A program made the position numbers and the translations under genes. Of a DNA stretch of 64,000 nucleotides, positions 47,811-60,600 are shown in pieces (position 1 is the first letter of the stretch; each line of letters begins with the position of its first letter). The stretch is from Brachypodium distachyon. Its lineage: Eukaryota > Streptophyta > Magnoliopsida > Poales > Poaceae. The stretch is from positions 14,800,624-14,864,623 of the forward strand of contig NC_016134.3 of assembly GCF_000005505.3 (NCBI RefSeq). Direction: 5' to 3'. Under the pieces are notes generated by a model. It was not told where the DNA came from, ran no database searches, and saw only the letters and a program-made list of their open reading frames with translations.

Positions 47811-49029
47811 ATGGATCATCCAGCGAGCAAGCGCTCAAAAGCCGCGGTGCCCGTGCTGCCGCCGGACGACGTCACGTGGGAGATCCTGCTCCGTTTGCCG
47901 GTCAAGTCCTTGTGCCGCTTCCGGGCCACTTGCCGGTCCTGGCGCTCCCTCCTCTCCGACCCAGCCTTCATCAGGGAGTACGCTTTCCAACGTCCGGGTT
48001 TCGTCCTCGCCGTCTCCTCCGCGGACGGCGACCGCATCAACATCGTCCATCAGTGCCAGAGCCCCGAGGGCGCCGCCGCCGGCTTGTCGTTGCATCCCGG
48101 CCCGCTCTACCTCTTTGAGTCGGCCAACAACCGCGTCCACGTGGTCAGCCCGGACGCCGGCGCCATGTCCGCCTTGCCCGTGGACGAGCTCGACGGGCCG
48201 ACGACGCAGGCCTGGGCAGGAGACGAGGACACGGCGTCCTACACGCTCGGCCGGGCCAGCCAGCGCAAGGTGCTCCGCGTCTTGACGTACACGCAACAGC
48301 GAGGAACGCTGCGAGCAGCTGTGCCACGTGCTCACCCTCAGTGACTCGGCGGGGCGCTGGAGGCCGAGCCCGGCGCCGCCGTTCTGCGTCACGACCTACC
48401 TTGGCCAGGCCCAGAGTGTCGCCATCCACAGCGTCGTCGTCCGAGGGGTCGTCTACTTCCTGCCGGACGAGTACCACCCGACCTTTGACTTCGATCCGGA
48501 TCCTCCTCCCGACTTCGACGCCAACCGCGTGGCTTCGTTCGACCTGGAGACGGAGGACTGGATGCCGGCGACGATCCCGGGGCCGCGCCCGATCGACACC
48601 GACCGTGACACATGCCTACTCTTCAAATTAGCAGAGCTAAACAGCAGCCTGATTGTTTTCCATCAAGATCGTACACACCGCACCGTACTGGACTTGTGGT
48701 TCATGGAAGACCTGGAGGAGGAGGGCGTTTGGGTCAAGAAACATAGCATACAGGTGGAATGGCTGATGCCGTATCCTGATAGCAGGTCTTGGTTCGATCA
48801 AAAGGCCAAGCACTTGGATGGGAGCAAGCTCTTGAGGGTATTGGACGATGGCAGAATGGTCTTTTCCTACCGTGGGAATCGGTACAGTCAAGAGCACGAC
48901 TACCGGCTGCGGATTTATGATCCGAGAACCAAGAAGGCTTGTTTAGATTGGGTGCAGCATGGAGTTAGTAACGTTCTCGGTGCATACGGAGCAGCCTTGT
49001 TGTGCTTGTCCGGAACATCAACAACATGA
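47811..49029 (+). pseudogene. F-box protein with F-box-associated domain, single frameshift
   Basis: F-box proteins are substrate receptors of SCF (Skp1-cullin) ubiquitin ligases. ATG 47811 starts MDHPASKRSKAAVPVLPPDD, and the F-box spans about residues 16-60 (LPPDDVTWEILLRLPVKS, then CRSWRSLLSDPAFI). The beta-rich F-box-associated region (family type 3) follows to the TGA at 49027-49029, including VASFDLETEDWMPATIPGPR and LWFMEDLEEEGVWVKKHSI. There is no intron. The first frame covers 47811-48299 (163 codons). An extra base next to 48300 then shifts the frame, and the rest (242 residues) continues in the second frame. Together they make about 405 residues, a normal length. Either the gene died recently or the extra base is a sequencing error, because the remainder is clean. 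Confidence 0.9.
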
Positions 49030-50107
49030 CCGTTTGAAGTATAATTATCCAGGAATCCATGCTTAAGCAACACATCCCTTCCCTCTTTCTCTAGTATGTA
49101 ATTGCCATCCTTTGGTGTGAGTCTTTTCAATACACCTTTTGGTGCACCCCTTTCTTCTCAGTTTCGTTTACATCTCAACTTCTAACATGCTATCAGCACT
49201 TGCTTTTACTAAGACATGGCTGAAGTTCACAGCAGCGCCGTGCGTGTCACCACCTGAGCCCAATTGGCCATCGCTGCACCTGCAACAATATGACCAACCA
49301 GTCGTTTCCTAACGGTTCCATACCGACCAAATTACAGCATTGGTGAAATCAAAATGACAAAATAGAAACTATGGAGTAATGTTTTTACTAACAACATTTG
49401 CATAACTAAGTAATTCCTAACATTCAAGAAGACATGACCAATAACTAGATCGATCGGAGTCCAGTGCATAACAGAATGTCTAACCAAAAGTACTCAAGTT
49501 AATTTTCTATGGAAAGAGTCATATTATGAACGTAGCAAAACGCAGAAGATAAAATAACATGTTTCTTACAAAGAACCTACAAGCCAAGCAGAAAAACTCC
49601 AGGCCCAGGCAAACAACTGAACCAAGCTACCACGCTAAGTTACATAAACTCTTGATGTCAAATAAATTTTATAGGACAGGTATATACTCCCAGTAGTGAG
49701 ACAGAATATCAAGTGGATAGGGCCACGAAAGCGCTTGATGAGCTTGTGAGTAAAGGGCCACACGATCTTGTAAACAGGCGGCAGCAACGAAAATATTAAG
49801 GTCAGTTGATATTCAGCATGATATTCAACTACGAGGATGGAAATTGCTTAATTTGACAATTTATGACCTTCAGAAATTAAGTAACACAAGATCAGATCAG
49901 TAATTCCTAGAAGGTTAATTTGACAACCAATATTGTTGTTGTGCTGCCTTTCTAATTTGCTTTAGGGATATCATATATCTTACTAATTTTCATCAAGCTA
50001 CTTCAGGTAGTTTCTTTCTTCCGAAGATCTACCAACAGGTATAAACCCTGAGGTCATGTATATTCAAAGGCAGAAAAAAGTCAGCATACCTTACAACTCC
50101 GTCCCAA
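49030..50107. other. Intergenic stretch between two convergent F-box loci
   Basis: AT-rich, containing the 3' ends of both neighbours. No gene or repeat could be supported. Confidence 0.5.
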
Positions 50108-53060
50108 CTACAAGTTGGCAAAGGCCTCCGAGTGGAATGACCAGCACATGGCATCATCAGACTTAGTTAGGACTATCTGGCCCTTGTCCACAGCTTCTTT
50201 GAGAAGACCCGGCATATTCAATGGAAAAGGATTCGGAGAAACCAGAAACATCTTATGGAGGTTGATGGCTTGGCTGAACAAAAAGTTCACTAGCTGCATC
50301 TCCAAGTTGTTCCAAGTCAAGTTTGTGATCTTTACTATTTCAAGGTTTTCTAATCCAACCGCTGGCCGATTCTTGACCAAGTTAGGAGAATCATCCACCC
50401 CCTGCACATCGCTGATGGTTGAAAGCTGCACTCACAAATTGTGTTTACCCATTACAACGACATGATAACAATTAACGAACGTTGTACAGAAAAAAACATA
50501 TAGCTAGTGTTAAATATTAACCTGTACAAAGATCTTCTTTAGATTAGGACACTGACAATTTCTGAGAAAGGTAAAAATGCTATCAAGGTCGACGGGTTGC
50601 TTATCATCAATTACCAACTGTAGTTCGGTCAACATCTGAAAGTTAACCTTGGCCAATTGAGGAAGTCTTCCATCATTGAGCAGCAAAGATATAGCCTAAG
50701 GAGCAGGGTTCAAAAACAGCTTGTAAGATAACTGATGTACAAACAAGATAAAACAATCTAATACAAATATGCTGACCTGAAGTGTGTTGCTGCATATGGT
50801 TAGGGCAGTGAGTTTGGAAGTTTTCCCTATGGTGTTATCAAACCATTCAGTGGAAATTAGGCAACAGATCGTGGTTCTGTAGTCGAGGTACATATAAAGG
50901 TCAGTAAAGGCATCACCCTGAAGATAGAATGATGCATTGCCGCCTTTGAAGTGGAAGGAGCGGATGCTAGAAATCGCCATTGCATCCACTTTGAGAACTC
51001 TGCTACAATCCATGATAGTAAGGCTTCTCACATTGGGCTATTCGGCAGTGACAGTGATATGGGCGAGGTTATTGCAGTTACACAGGTCCAAAGCATGGAG
51101 ACAGGGACACAGGGCAACAACTTTCACCAAAATTGTGTCGTTGACGCGAACAGAATGAAGGTTCATGACCTTGAGGTTGTTGAAGGGCTGGGCTCCCACG
51201 TGGTTGAAGTCGGAGACAATTATACCACAGAGTGAGACGCGCACCAGAAGGTTGCTTGCCTCTACGAAGTTGAAATTGAGTTTTGTGATCAATGCAGGTC
51301 GGCGCACCTCAATGTTGAGGTCCCTCACATTGCATTTGGCGATGTATTGAAGGCAGTCGGTGAAGAGCTTGTCAGTCATCCTACTTGTCTCGACTATTAG
51401 GGAGAAATGGTGGAGGGGATGCCCTTGTCGGCCTTGCAGCAACTTATGCAGTTTCCCCGGTGAAATAGGGGCACCAGTGCGGAGGTGGTACCGAACAGAG
51501 GTGGGATGTTGACCATCCTGCCAACGGCTGACCCAGAGGTCCTGACACCCTCACGAGAGTCCGGCCATGCGGATAGCCGCCTTGAGCGGAAGGAAAGTGA
51601 GGATTTGCAGCTTCATATCATCCTGAAGCTTCGAGATGAGGTCATCAGTGGCTGCATCATGGCCGTCCCTTCGCTTCGGTTGCCCTCTTCATCTCCCTGC
51701 GGACTCTCCAAGCTTGCGTCGCCATCAGGTTCGAGCTCCGTTAGAATCTATTGTACCAAATTCAATACACAAAAACATATGTTAAGTGCATATATCAATC
51801 TCAGTCTGTAGTTGAAGGAAATTTAGGACAACAAATCTGTCATGCAAACACAAATATTAACGACACAAAAAGGAGAGAACAACAGTCAGCATGCACTCTA
51901 AAGCAAACAGTTAAATATTTCTGCGACAAAAACTTGACCAACAAACGGCAGATTGAGCTTCAAATGTTCAATTGGTCGATCAGTCAGTGTGGACAATGTA
52001 CTGTATAAGATTTCACCAGCCCCAAAAAAGCGACTAGACAACAAAGATAAAACAAATGAAAAGGAGAAAGAGGCTGCTGCTTTTTTCCATTATATATAGA
52101 CAGTGTATATAAAAGAACTACTTCCTCCATCCCGAATTAAGTGACGTGGATTTGTATAGATTCTTATAACAAATACTAGTCACTTATTTCCGGACGGAGG
52201 GAGTATATAAGACGGAAAAGAAACAAAGGTGACAAGCGATTGCCCATCCATTGTCCAAATTCACCCAGCAAAACAATAGACTGGAAATGTGTTTAGACTT
52301 CAGATAGGCGACCCTACACTACAAACAAGAAAATCTTGAGAAGCATATCAATCAAGAGGGAACATTAGTAGAAGGCATATTGAGTCATACCAGTTCAGAC
52401 TGCTGCATGACCGGCACTGTTCCTGGGGCATTTGGATCACTGCACCAAACAGAAATATGAGGAGAAGAGTCATGTTTTGACACGTTTGATAACATATTAT
52501 TTATTTTTTTCAGTTCTTTGCGGGCATTGATACATGCTTCATAGTCCGTCGGAGTATAATTTTTGAGAATAGACCAAGTCACGATGCTTGAGTTTCAGAT
52601 GCTTACGAACCACACGACAAGGCAGAAAAATTCCGAATCCTCACCTCCCGGTCGAGTCGACCTGATGCGGCCGCGCCAATGAAGACGGCCTCCGTCGCGG
52701 GCTGCGGTGGGTGTCCCCTTCGTCCCAGTGCGCCCGCTTGGACGGCGACGCCGGCGAGGGAGACATCGACCTTCGCGCGGCTTCGTCTGAGCGCGGCCGC
52801 AGCCCCGGGCGTCTTCTAGGGCTCGTCACGTCGACTGGCGGGTCGACCTCCGTGGGGTTGGTGACGCGCTCGGGCAGGGAGTTAACGAGCAGGGGAGGCG
52901 GCACGTACCCCAGCGCGCTCCGGCGTTCGCGCGGCGCACGATCGTCGGCCGAGCCTTCGGCGAGGCGGTGGGGGCAGGGATTGCCGGGCGGAGAAGGGTG
53001 AGGAAGCGGAACATCCTCCGGCGATGCGCTTCCGCGCGGCGCGTGGTCGTCGTCCGACAT
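50108..53060 (-). pseudogene. F-box/LRR/FBD protein gene, five exons, three lesions
   Basis: Exons in gene order are 53060-52645, 52439-52391, 51747-50777, 50695-50522 and 50425-50108 (TAG stop). All junctions are GT-AG and phases join. ATG 53060 starts MSDDDHAPRGSASPEDVPLP, followed by a Pro/Ser/Arg-rich tail, which is a long N-terminus for this family. Exon 3 holds the F-box (DDLISKLQDDMKLQILTFL, then LPLKAAIR) and leucine-rich repeats (LNIEVRRPALITKLNFNF, LKVMNLHSVRVNDTIL). Exons 4-5 are the FBD-like C-terminus (GLENLEIVKITNLTWNN). Such proteins act as SCF ubiquitin-ligase receptors. Lesions are a one-base loss near 51665-51670 (exon 3 is 971 nt, one short of a multiple of 3), TGA at 51551-51553 where the family has Arg, and TAG at 51038-51040. 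Without these the frame would run through. The locus is convergent with the F-box gene at 47.8-49.0 kb. Confidence 0.88.
52119..52205. mobile_element. Stowaway MITE, 83 bp, inside intron 2 of the FBD pseudogene
   Basis: The element is 52121-52203, flanked by TA. The left end reads CTTCCTCCATCCCGAATTAA and the right end TTTCCGGACGGAGGGAG. It sits within the long intron between exons 2 and 3 of the minus-strand F-box/FBD gene, a common location for Stowaway elements. Confidence 0.88.
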
Positions 53061-54121
53061 TGGAAGCCGAAGCCGACGCTCCTTAGGGATTTGGAGGTTA
53101 CGGAGTACTAGGGCAGGACGGCGAGGTTTAGGGGAGAACTGGAGAAGCGATGGGAACAGGCAAGACAAAGAGAAATGGAGGGAGGGAAGGGGGCTGGCCG
53201 GCTGGCAAGAGGACGCCGGTGGTGGGCCTGTTGTGATAAAGCCCAGAATGAAGATATATGGACATACACGAGGCCCTTTTATGAGAAAGCCCAGGAGCGA
53301 TACTACAGAGTACACACAATGATCGGGCTAATTCTAAAAAAAAAAAAAAACAACACACACACACAATGATCGGGCTATCTTGCCAAGTGTTTTTATTCTT
53401 TTCAAACTTGCTATCCTCTCCTATCCAAATTAATTATCATAATTTTAGTCAGATTTGGTCTAGATACATAGGCATGTAGACGCGTTCCGATGTGTTGGTT
53501 TGCTCATTTTGAAAAAAAAGTTGCGAGAATTAATTTTGGTTCGGAGGAATATTATTCTTTTAGCTTTAAAAAATTTAGATGCCTTTTCCTTGTTACCACT
53601 CAGGTAACAAGTTTTGCCAAAATACGACCACAATTGGGTTCTAGCAGGGCAAAATACAACTACCGGCGGATGTCAAACTTATTCGTCAAGTAGTTGTCAG
53701 TTATTTTGGTATTTTGGAATTATTCCCTGTCGTTTGAAAAGAAAGAACGGGAAATTATCTCCTCGACCCTAACCTACGACTGCTCCCTCATGTCTCCTCT
53801 TCCTAGCCATGCGGCAGCGTCCCCACCCACCGCGCGGCACGAACGTGGGCTCCTTCCCTCAGGTGTGCCATCACCGGTTGGCCCTCACCCGCTCTGACCC
53901 CCACCAGCCCTCGGCTCCCCCCTTCCCGCAACACTCGCCACCGCAGAGCATGCCGACGGGCTTAGCCACTATGCCAGCAGCCGGCGGATCCCCCACGACT
54001 ACACAGCAGTGCACCGCCTCAACACCCCCCCTCTCCCTCTCGACGACCGCCACCAGCAGCAAGCACTGCTCTCCTCTGCTCTGACGTCCTCGATCGGCTC
54101 TCCTGTGCTCATGGGTCCTCC
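53061..54121. other. Upstream region of the FBD locus and GC-rich fragment cut by the solo LTR
   Basis: The stretch 53061-53200 is the leader and promoter side of the minus-strand F-box/FBD gene. 53240-53760 is AT-rich, with CA repeats near 53351-53365. 53800-54121 is Pro/Ser-rich when translated (+ strand) and leader-like, with no recognised protein. It continues in style after the LTR at 55478. Confidence 0.4.
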
Positions 54122-55477
54122 TGTTGGGGAACACGGTATGCTACGCTAGCACAAAATAAAATTTTCTACCGCTTCCGCCCGGATCAATGCTGTAGATAAT
54201 GGATCACGAGATTACCACTAGACGCGCAGACCCGTAGCGGAAGTAGAGTCGATGTAGCGCGTCGATGCCGAGTAGTCGAATAGCCTGCTCCTCCTCGCCG
54301 ATCCCACGAACAGTTCGTCCAAGCGCCGCAGGTGCAGCGCCTCCGAGGTATCCACACGTACAGGGAGGAACTCCGTGCGGCGGACTGCTAGATCCGATCG
54401 CAAGGCTTTGGGCGTGGAGGTGCGACGGCCGAGTCTAACTCGCGTCTGAACTGGGGTTAACCCTAGACGGGTTGGTCTCCTCCACTTATATAGACGTCCC
54501 TAGTGGGCTCAACACTTGAGGCCCATTAGGAGTCCAAGCCTGATACGAGTTGGATCCGATCCAACTCGGTTCCCACCCCTTAAGCGTGTGACCCTTCAGG
54601 TTCGCGGTCAGTCGGCCACGACTACGAGCTCGGACTGCGGGCCCGAGTAACACCTTGCTCGTCCACTGGCACCGACTCAAGTCGATAGTTGGTAGCGGCG
54701 CCTAGCAGCACGTGCCAACTCCCGAGTAACCACAAGGTATATTGACGAACCATACAATGTGTCATATGCAACATTCCTTTTGCCTCGCGATATGTGTGTC
54801 GAGCTCAAGGCGAGTGCGTGTCATCCTTGTGGATAGCTCGAGTCTCTTCTCGTTCCTGTGATACAGATTCCCGAACGGGTTAACACTTAACCCAAGTCGC
54901 ATGGCCATGCTTTCCGAATCTGATCACTCGAGAGGGCCCAGAGATATCTCTCCGAACAGGAGGGGCAAATCCCATCTTGATCAACCATGACTCGCAGCAT
55001 GCTTCTCAGCAAACCCGAAAGCTACCTTTATAACCACCCAGTTACGGAGTAGCGTTTGGCAACCCCTAAGTAGGCCGATTCACATCCCAAGCTCATACGA
55101 TGACCTCAGGTCTAGGACTGGCATATACATCGTACTTGAGACTAACAAATGACAATCATCTCGTTGTGTCTCAGTGCGGGTCTGTCCAACTCAACAATCT
55201 CATTGTCGAGTCCATGCTATCAGTCGGCAACACCTTGCCCTATGACTTGTGAAACATAGTCATCACACTGATTCACATTGCTAGTCTAGGTTATGTGTCC
55301 GCATAACCTCAATGACCAGGGACCATTAGAACAACATCATAGAATACATAGTTTCACAAACAAATCACGTATTTATTGATACATATCAGTGATGATGTTC
55401 AAGGACAAATAACTCATGAATACATAGGAAATAACATCATCACATGATTGCCTCTAGGGCATATCTCCAACACCTCC
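54117..55477 (-). mobile_element. Solo LTR of a Copia (BARE/Angela-like) retrotransposon, 1351 bp
   Basis: The LTR is 54122-55472, flanked by a perfect 5-bp duplication CCTCC (54117-54121 and 55473-55477). On the minus strand it begins TGTTGGAGATATGCCCTAGA, then GGCAATCATGTGATGATG, the signature start of Pooideae BARE/Angela-type LTRs, and it ends TTCCCCAACA. A minus-strand TATA box (CTATATAAGTGG, about + 54484-54495) fits the LTR promoter. No internal domain or second LTR is present, so the element was reduced to a solo LTR by recombination between its LTRs. Confidence 0.94.
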
Positions 55478-56433
55478 CAGGACACAAGTTTGGACTATAT
55501 AGATATACAAGGAGAAGGTCGTAGAGAGTGAGGACTCCTCAACGCCACCACCCACGACGCCTCGCAAGCTCCTGCTCCCATGTTCCCGCACCTCGGCTCC
55601 AGTCCTTCTCCCACGACATTGGCTTCGACTACACCATTGTTGTTTGCAGTTGTCTAAATTAATGTTCTTGAAGTCTATGAAAATATGCTAACGAAATGTA
55701 GCCGAAATTAGTGATGAAATTGTGAAGAGGTAAGGGTATATATGTCAGAAAAGCCCACAACATAGGGTCGGCCGCCAGCAAATCTTCCGAAAGGCCGTCG
55801 GCAAAGGACGGCCGTCGGCAAAGAGACCCAGCACGTGGGCCCGTGTGCGAGGTTAACGGCGGGCGAAACGGCCGATGGGGGTGAAAAAAAAAACTATCTT
55901 TGCTGGCGGCCACCAAAAAAAGCCGCCGGCAAAGGTTCCTTTGCCGAAGGCCCATATAATAGCCGCCGGCGAAGCGTTTTGTTTTCCTCTTTTTGTTTGT
56001 TTGTGATGTAAACCAACCATATTGTAAACACATAGAGCAATATATATTATTGTTTAGATTGAATCCAATTTGCACTTATAAAATAAAGAAAACTAATTAC
56101 TCTTTGCCGGCGGCTGTGAGTTAATTGGTTACGGTCGGTTCATCGACGCATGAAATGACGAAACAAATGGTTTCCCGGCTTTCCCCTTGTGCATGGTGTG
56201 CCATGTATATGTAAATGAAGGGTGTGTTAATGGAAAAATCAAATCGATAGCCCTGATGTGACACTTCCTTTGCAAACAATACTAGCGAATGGGCATGAAT
56301 GTTCCACACTTGAGGGGAAAAGTCTCAATTCAGACCGACGGGACATAATTTAGTTGGTCCATGGGGTAGATGTTTGCTTTTTCATGTTGACATGTCGTAA
56401 TACAACACTATGATATAGTAAAGTGACATGAAA
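55478..56433. repeat. Fragment with CACTA-type subterminal repeats (TTTGCCGNCGGC)
   Basis: Between 55770 and 56115 there are several copies, in both orientations, of TTTGCCGGCGGC/GCCGTCGGCAAAG-like words (near 55795, 55815, 55905, 55925, 55945, 55965 and 56103). Such clustered motifs mark the subterminal regions of a CACTA family distinct from the one at 57618. No CACTA terminus was found, so this is a fragment. Confidence 0.55.
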
Positions 56434-57140
56434 CCCAAGTTTTGGTGAAAAGCTAGTAGCAAAACACTAAGGAACATTCAAACCCAAGCCCTAGAGTGAG
56501 GAAAACACGCAATTCGGACCGAGGGAGAAGAATTCTGTGAGGGCTTGGGGTAGATTTGTTGTTTTACATGTGCCCATGTGGCAACATCAGGAAAACCAAT
56601 GTTTTGGTGAAAAGCTACCCCGCAGACGCCACGAGGCCCGCAGGAGGGGGCGATGCCTCAAATCACACGATGGATGGTCTAGAGAACTTGAAATCTTGGA
56701 TGATGTCATCAAATGGGTACATAGAGATGGTGTTAAGAGGAAAACACAATCCAAGCATCTGAGGTTGCATTTCCTTCACAAACTAGACTAACCTGCACGA
56801 ACGTTCCGGACTTAGGGGGGAAAAGTCACAATTTGGACGGACATAACAGAATCCTTTGATGACTTGGGTAGCTTTTTGGTTTTTCATGTCCCCATGTGCT
56901 AGTACAACACAAACGTAGAATAAATTGACTTGAAAACACAAGTTTTGGTGAAAAGCTACCCCGTAGACGCCACGAGGCCCGCAGGAGGGGGCGATGCCTC
57001 AAATCACACGACGGATGGTCTAGAGAACTTGAAATCTTGGATGATGTCATAAAATGTGTACATAAAGATGGAGTTAAGGGGAAAATACAATCCAAGTATC
57101 TGAGGTTGCACTTCCTTCATAAACTAGACGAACCCGCACG
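56434..57140. repeat. Tandem repeat, period about 341 bp
   Basis: GTTTTGGTGAAAAGCTACCC, continuing with GACGCCACGAGGCCCGCAGG and AGGGGGCGATGCCTCAAATC, starts at about 56601 and again at about 56942 (341 bp apart). A partial copy (GTTTTGGTGAAAAGCTAG) is at 56439. The two main units are almost identical in the first 150 bp and then diverge. No protein was recognised. Confidence 0.8.
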
Positions 57141-57614
57141 GAATTGTCTATCTAAAAGTCTCTATCCAATCTCGGCTAACATAGGAGGCTTTAGGTTTTC
57201 TTCCTGAGCTAACTGGACTAATTAATTAATGTGTAAGCTCAGCAGCCTCTAATCAGTAAATACAACATGTTATGCATTCTTTTCTTACAAAAAGTTGAAA
57301 TTTCATCACTGTGGTAATATATGATGATTACATGCTGAAAAGTATGATGGGATCGGATTCAAGTATTTGACCATAAAATGACTAAAATGTTTTCAAGTTC
57401 ATGCAGAATTACATGAACACCACTTTTTTTTTATGGGTACATGAACCAATGAATGTTACGTTGGTATGTAGGTGGTGGAGATTATGACATGTCATCTTCT
57501 GTCAAAATAATTGTTGTCATAGCGTCGGGATAGCTTTCTTGGCACATTAATTTGAATCAAGTTATCATGGGCTAGTTAGCTTGTTCAACCTTTTTTTTTT
57601 TGACAATTGGTATC
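57141..57614. other. AT-rich spacer left of the CACTA element
   Basis: No feature is recognised. A T-run (57591-57601) lies just outside the CACTA terminus. Confidence 0.4.
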
Positions 57615-57674
57615 ATCCACTACTCCAGAAAACCCCTCCAGTGGCGGTAAAAAAATGGGGTTGGTGGCGCTGAT

Positions 57675-60600
57675 CACACCCGCCACCAACTCTGCGTCAC
57701 TGATGATGCCACGTTCATGTATTTATCATGGAGCTCTTGCATCTCCCGTGGCAGGCGATACAGGTCATCCTGGGTCACCATCGGTTGTCCGAGGTGGAAC
57801 AACAAAAAATTGGGAGAATCGTCTGTCCACGAAATAAGACCCATCAAGCAATTTATCTCCAACAGGGGGGTGGGTGGGCATCTTCAGAATGTCTGGCCGC
57901 TCTTCCCAAATCCCTTCTATCTGCGGCGCGGTCTTTGGTTGTCTTCCCGTAGAAGACGACTCTTTCTCCTCCTTGGAGGAGCCCTTGCTTGCCTTGCCGC
58001 CTGTCCCCCTTTTGTTTTTCCTGCGTCTCAGGAAATCAGAACTGTCCGGTTTCTGGGGGACCTGTATCCCAGCAGGGGCACTTGGACAGCTCTCCAACGG
58101 GGCCGATTGTGCTGCGGCTCTCCGAGGGACGGGTCTTGGTGCGGATGGCTTCGGGTTTGGGCGGCGACGGAGGATTTTTGCCTGCATTGTCGTCGCTGCA
58201 CTCCGCCGCAGGTGAGAAGTCTCGTTCCGCGGGCTCGTAGTCGAAAGGACCGGGTGAGGCGCCAAGCGGCGACGGAGACGTCATGCGCCGGGCGGGTGGA
58301 GACGGACCGAGGCGGGGGACGGAGATGGAGACGGCTCCGTAGCGAGGACCACCAACCTCCTAGGCCAGATGAGGTAGGAGTTGACGCAATCCCTTGGGGT
58401 CGTCGCCTCTTCGTGCGGAGGATAACGGACCGGTTCGTCCTCGAAGCCCCTGAGCACGGAGTCCACCTGCACCCTGATCATGTCGTCTCGCAGGGTCACG
58501 TGGTGCAGCACGGCCGTATGCGAAATCAGCAACCCGCGCGCGCCTAGAGTGTTCCCCACCATCGGCATGTGTAGCCGGCATTTGACGCCCTTCTGCGCAT
58601 GACAAACATGGCAACATCATTAATGGATTGGAGCATGATAGTGGTATTTCACAATTTTTCTGAGCGCGCGAAGACGCTTACCGTGAGGTTCTCGTCAGGT
58701 GGCCCAAGTGGGTCAAGCTGGCACTCGGTGCCGGAGCATGAGGTGCTCTTATTCTGCAGCGGGGACGGATCCGATGCGGGTGGGGTTGGTTGGATTGGTG
58801 CCTTCGGGAAATCACCGTGATCGATGTCACGCTGGTCCCTTGCAAGCCGCATGAACTTCCTGAGCTCCTTCCTCGCCAACACCCGGATCTTCTCATCTAG
58901 TTCCTCTGAGCTCTGTTCTTTGCTGGACGCCCTTCTGCGTTTGCGGGAACCTTGCTCTTTCATCATCTGCCTGCTAAAGGGCCCGGAACCGACACCTCGC
59001 ACATGGCGCCCGTGCTCATTTCGTTGCAGAGCGTAGCTGATGGCATCATCTCACTGTTGGTTGATAGACGAGTGGGAGCCATCCGACTCCCACTCTGCCA
59101 TTGCACCCTGTATACAAAAAACAACATGCTCGGTGTTAATGTTATATGTGAGTATAAGAAGCCCAACCGATAAAAGAAGATGTCAGGACGAGGCCTTACG
59201 AGTGCAGCCTCTTGCTTCTCTGACATGGGCTCCAGGCCCTCCCACATGAACGACCGCATCCATTTGCTAGAGCGCTCACCGTGAAGCAAAGTTGGGACCG
59301 TCGGCTGTATACCGGCTTGGTCCAATGTGGCGTCCTCCTTCGCCCACACCTTCTCCTTTTCGGGGCGTCCACGACTGCCGAGGCGGTGGTCGAAGGACCT
59401 TTTCTCACGAAGCTCCTTGTACCATTTTTGGCTGGCCTTGAATTCTGACCTGATCCACTCCTTGAACCTCTCCCAGTCCTTCTCCGAGATCCCCTTCTAG
59501 TGCTTGTTCACCTCTGTCTTCCAGTTATATTGCCACGTGCTCTGACCCTTCCTCATGACTTGGTGCATCCGCCACTCCAACCGTCTCTTGATCTCATCAT
59601 TGGCAGGCACGAACCGCTTCCATGCCGCATAGTAATAGTCCTGCTTCACAGCTTCCGGGACGTCGCTCCATCTTTGATAGATCCGAGCGCGTACCCGTAC
59701 GATGGCGTTGCATGTGTTGGAGAATCTTTCTGCGGCCTCCACCGGTTCCTCCGGGTAGTTTTCTTTGCTCAGCTTGGTGACGACCCACGACTCCGTCGGC
59801 ACCTTGTTCGCCCCCCGCTTGGACTTCGACTGAGTAGTCGACGTCGCACCTTGTTTGCCCTGGGCTTCTTCCTCGTTAGCTGCTCCTTCAAGGAGCAGCT
59901 GCTCCTCGGCTCCTTCAAGGAACAGTTGCTCCTCGCTCGTGGCAATTTCCGAGGCCGAGGATGATGCCCCCGCTTCTTATTCGATGGGTCCCTCCACAAC
60001 CGGTGGCTACTCAGGCACCTCTTCAATGCGAGCCTGAGGTTCCTATCCAACACTTATAAAAGTAATTTAAAAAAACGGAAAAATTCGGCATGACCTATGC
60101 TGTAAAACAAGAAAATTTTGGCATGACCATTGCTGTAAAACAACAAATGAGTCTACCCGAATGTTATACCTGCATAAAAAAAACTCCCACCCACATATAC
60201 CCCCTCGGCACGATGGCCGGTCCCTTCTCAACGACTCGGCACGATGGCCAGGCCCACATTCCTCATATCAACCAACACGATCGTCGGGATCACATCCATG
60301 TATCATTAAACCATAAACAGCAATAACATCAATACTTAAACATAAACAGCAATATAAACCCTAAATAGCTAGAACTAAACATAAACAACAATATTTAAAC
60401 CCTAACTAAACATAAACAACAACCCTAATTTAAAAAAAACATAAACCCTAATTTAAAACCCTAAGCGTACCGGGGTCGCGACGGCCAGGGCGTAGGCGGC
60501 CGGGGCGAACGGCGCGGCGCCGGCCAGGACTGGGCCGGAGGCGGCCGGGCAGGCGCGGGGGTGGAGGGGGGGGGGTCGGTGGAGGCCGCCGCGGCGGGCA

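Noticed and set aside
47835..48392. 185-codon minus-strand frame antisense to the F-box gene
   Set aside because: This is a shadow of the GC-rich F-box coding strand. The + strand frame has clear F-box motifs.
57717..58547. 276-codon + strand frame
   Set aside because: It is antisense to CACTA ORF2, whose minus-strand frames carry recognisable family sequence. The + frame is Arg/Cys-rich without motifs.
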